A stretch of 6,743 nt of DNA from Clostridia bacterium (GTDB lineage: Bacteria; Bacillota; Clostridia; Oscillospirales; Acutalibacteraceae), in assembly GCA_017631745.1 (NCBI GenBank), contig JAGBSR010000144.1:1-6743 (forward strand), read 5' to 3'. Position numbers and translations under genes: made by a program. This document shows, piece after piece, positions 5,776 through 6,743 of this stretch; positions within the stretch are counted from its first letter, which is position 1; the number at the start of each line of letters is the position of its first letter. The notes under the pieces are model-generated. The model was not told where the DNA came from, searched no databases, and saw only the letters and a program-made list of their open reading frames with translations.

Positions 5776-6002
5776 CCGATGAGCAAGAGTAGTAGCATAT
5801 CAGCCTTAGCTTACAGAGAGCTGTTATTGGTGGAAAACGGCAGCGAAGAGATTTGTGAATGGACTTGTGAGGGCGGCCCGAAAAATTCAGTAGGCGCCGA
5901 CGGAAACTCTAACCGTTATGATGAGAGCGCATGTTGGTGCGTGATAACCATTAAGGTGGCTGCAGTTTATCCTGTTCCTTTATGGAGCAGGTTTATTTTT
6001 TT
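5776..6002 (+). promoter_or_regulatory. T-box riboswitch specific for tRNA-Trp
   Basis: The leader has the T-box elements in order: GATGAGCAAGAGTAGTAG (5779-5796) at the base of stem I; AGAGAG (5815-5820); an apical hairpin GCTG/CAGC with GGTGGAAAA; and a specifier loop GTGAATGGAC (5855-5864) where UGG (5860-5862) is the Trp codon. A GTAG/ACGG...CCGTTA block (5890-5919) forms the linker helices, and a stem III is built on GCGCA/TGCGT around 5928-5943. The T-box bulge is AAGGTGGCTGC (5953-5963), where UGGC would pair with the 3' GCCA of tRNA-Trp (discriminator G). Uncharged tRNA-Trp should stabilise the antiterminator, in which AAGG can pair with CCTT at 5977-5980, and allow transcription of trpB. 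The part after UGGC differs from the usual ACCGCG, which is unusual. An 81-codon frame across this leader (5779-6024) is not considered a gene. Confidence 0.93.
5971..6002 (+). terminator. Regulated terminator of the T-box leader
   Basis: CCTGTTCC (5971-5978) and GGAGCAGG (5984-5991) form an 8-bp stem with one T-G wobble and a 5-base loop, followed by tttattttttt (5992-6002). Its left arm overlaps the bases needed for the antiterminator, as expected for a transcriptional T-box switch. It ends 18 bases before trpB. Confidence 0.93.
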
Positions 6003-6020
6003 AGAAAGAAGGAAACTCAG

Positions 6021-6743
6021 ATGAATAACTACAGAGATTTTGACAACTATTTAAAAGATTTCCCCACTAAAGACGGATATTTCGGCGAATTCGGCGGTGC
6101 ATTTCTGCCTCCCGAGTTAGAGCCTGCTTTCAAAGAGGCAGACGATGCTTATGAAGCAATCTGCCATTCGGCTCAGTTTATCAACGAGCTTCGCAGAATC
6201 AGAAAAGAGTTCCAGGGCAGACCCACTCCCGTGTATCATTGCGAGAGACTTTCAAAGCTTTTCGGTAACTGTCAGATTTATTTAAAGAGAGAAGATCTCA
6301 ACCACACAGGCGCTCATAAGCTTAACCATTGTATGGGTGAAGGCTTGCTTGCAAAATATATGGGCAAGAAAAAGCTTATTGCTGAAACCGGTGCAGGTCA
6401 GCACGGCGTAGCTATTGCAACTGCTGCTGCATACTTCGGTCTCGAGTGTGATGTGTATATGGGCGAGGTTGATATTGCAAAACAGCATCCCAATGTTATC
6501 CGTATGAAGATGCTCGGCGCAAATGTTGTCCCCGTAACTCACGGCCTCAAGACTCTCAAAGAGGCAGTTGACGCTGCTTTTGACGCATATCTCAAAGAGT
6601 ACGACCACGCAATTTATTGCATCGGCTCAGCTCTCGGCCCCCATCCCTTCCCGAAGATGGTAAGAGACTTCCAGTCTGTTATCGGTATCGAGGCTAAAGA
6701 GCAGTTCCTTGAGATGACAGGTATTATGCCTGATGCAGTCTGC
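6021..6743 (+). CDS. trpB: Tryptophan synthase beta chain, N-terminal 241 codons (3' end outside window)
   Basis: The PLP enzyme that condenses indole with L-serine to give L-tryptophan, normally as an alpha2beta2 complex with TrpA in the cytoplasm. Start: ATG 6021 has AAGGA (6009-6013) seven bases upstream. Seen in order: KDGYFGEFGGAFLPPEL (17-33), GRPTPVYHCERLSK (66-79), LKREDLNHTGAHKLN (88-102) with Lys100 as the PLP Schiff-base lysine, and AETGAGQHGVAIATAAAYFG (121-140) with Glu122 as the catalytic glutamate. These are followed by MGEVDIAKQHPNV and CIGSALGPHPFPKMVRDFQ (200-218). This is the standard TrpB type of about 390-400 residues, so roughly 60% is present. It is the first gene after the tRNA-Trp T-box, with no trpE, D, C or F gene before it. 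trpA may follow beyond the edge; otherwise the gene could serve indole salvage. The first half shows no frameshift. Confidence 0.97.
   Translation, partial: MNNYRDFDNYLKDFPTKDGYFGEFGGAFLPPELEPAFKEADDAYEAICHSAQFINELRRIRKEFQGRPTPVYHCERLSKLFGNCQIYLKREDLNHTGAHKLNHCMGEGLLAKYMGKKKLIAETGAGQHGVAIATAAAYFGLECDVYMGEVDIAKQHPNVIRMKMLGANVVPVTHGLKTLKEAVDAAFDAYLKEYDHAIYCIGSALGPHPFPKMVRDFQSVIGIEAKEQFLEMTGIMPDAVC

Noticed and set aside
5779..6024. An 81-codon open frame across the trpB leader, with one ATG at its left end
   Set aside because: It coincides with the T-box riboswitch from stem I to the terminator, has no ribosome binding site, and overlaps the trpB start. The conservation visible is that of RNA structure.
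6282..6608. A 108-codon minus-strand frame inside trpB
   Set aside because: It is antisense to the conserved PLP-binding part of TrpB, with no start signals of its own.
1..6743. CRISPR array, tRNA or rRNA genes, insertion sequence
   Set aside because: No regularly spaced repeats, cloverleaf, rRNA segments or transposase motifs were seen on either strand. The only repeat noted is the 14-bp pair.

Overview
The window looks like chromosomal DNA from a Firmicute of the class Clostridia, probably a gut-type Ruminococcaceae/Oscillospiraceae relative. The support is moderate GC, strong GGAGG-type ribosome binding sites, sigma-A promoters with frequent extended -10 elements, a clostridial-type pyruvate phosphate dikinase, and a T-box riboswitch controlling trpB. 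The lineage is inferred from style and gene content, because the window contains no rRNA or other phylogenetic marker.

Layout. Positions 1-666 hold the 3' end of ppdK (pyruvate, phosphate dikinase), followed by a good intrinsic terminator. Positions 750-1850 are a monocistronic unit with a near-consensus extended -10 promoter. It encodes a stand-alone acyltransferase-fold protein of the 2-oxoacid dehydrogenase E2/chloramphenicol acetyltransferase type, with no lipoyl domain and an altered active-site motif. Positions 1849-2435 encode a small YgjV-like membrane protein with its own promoter. Three genes on the minus strand follow: a six-helix membrane protein (3080-3679), a 65-residue single-pass membrane protein with two histidine-rich repeats (2784-2981), and a small hypothetical gene that is out of frame with its own start codon (2528-2760). 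The last two have one promoter and one terminator. A 14-bp exact direct repeat (2441-2454 and 3055-3068) brackets this pair. Positions 3882-5600, divergent from the membrane protein, encode a secreted alpha/beta hydrolase resembling the lecithin:cholesterol acyltransferase (LCAT)-like lipases, whose nucleophile elbow carries Cys instead of Ser. The end of the window holds a consensus promoter (5726-5754), a tRNA-Trp T-box leader with terminator (about 5776-6002), and the first 241 codons of trpB.

How it works together. Most genes are short independent transcription units with no shared pathway. The clearest regulatory logic is at the right end: uncharged tRNA-Trp should bind the leader through specifier UGG and the UGGC acceptor-pairing bulge, and prevent termination ahead of tryptophan synthase beta. 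No CRISPR array, transposase, rRNA or tRNA gene is visible. The most unusual items are the Cys-nucleophile hydrolase, the E2-like protein without its catalytic Asp, and the small direct-repeat-bounded cassette with the His-rich membrane peptide and the frameshifted gene.
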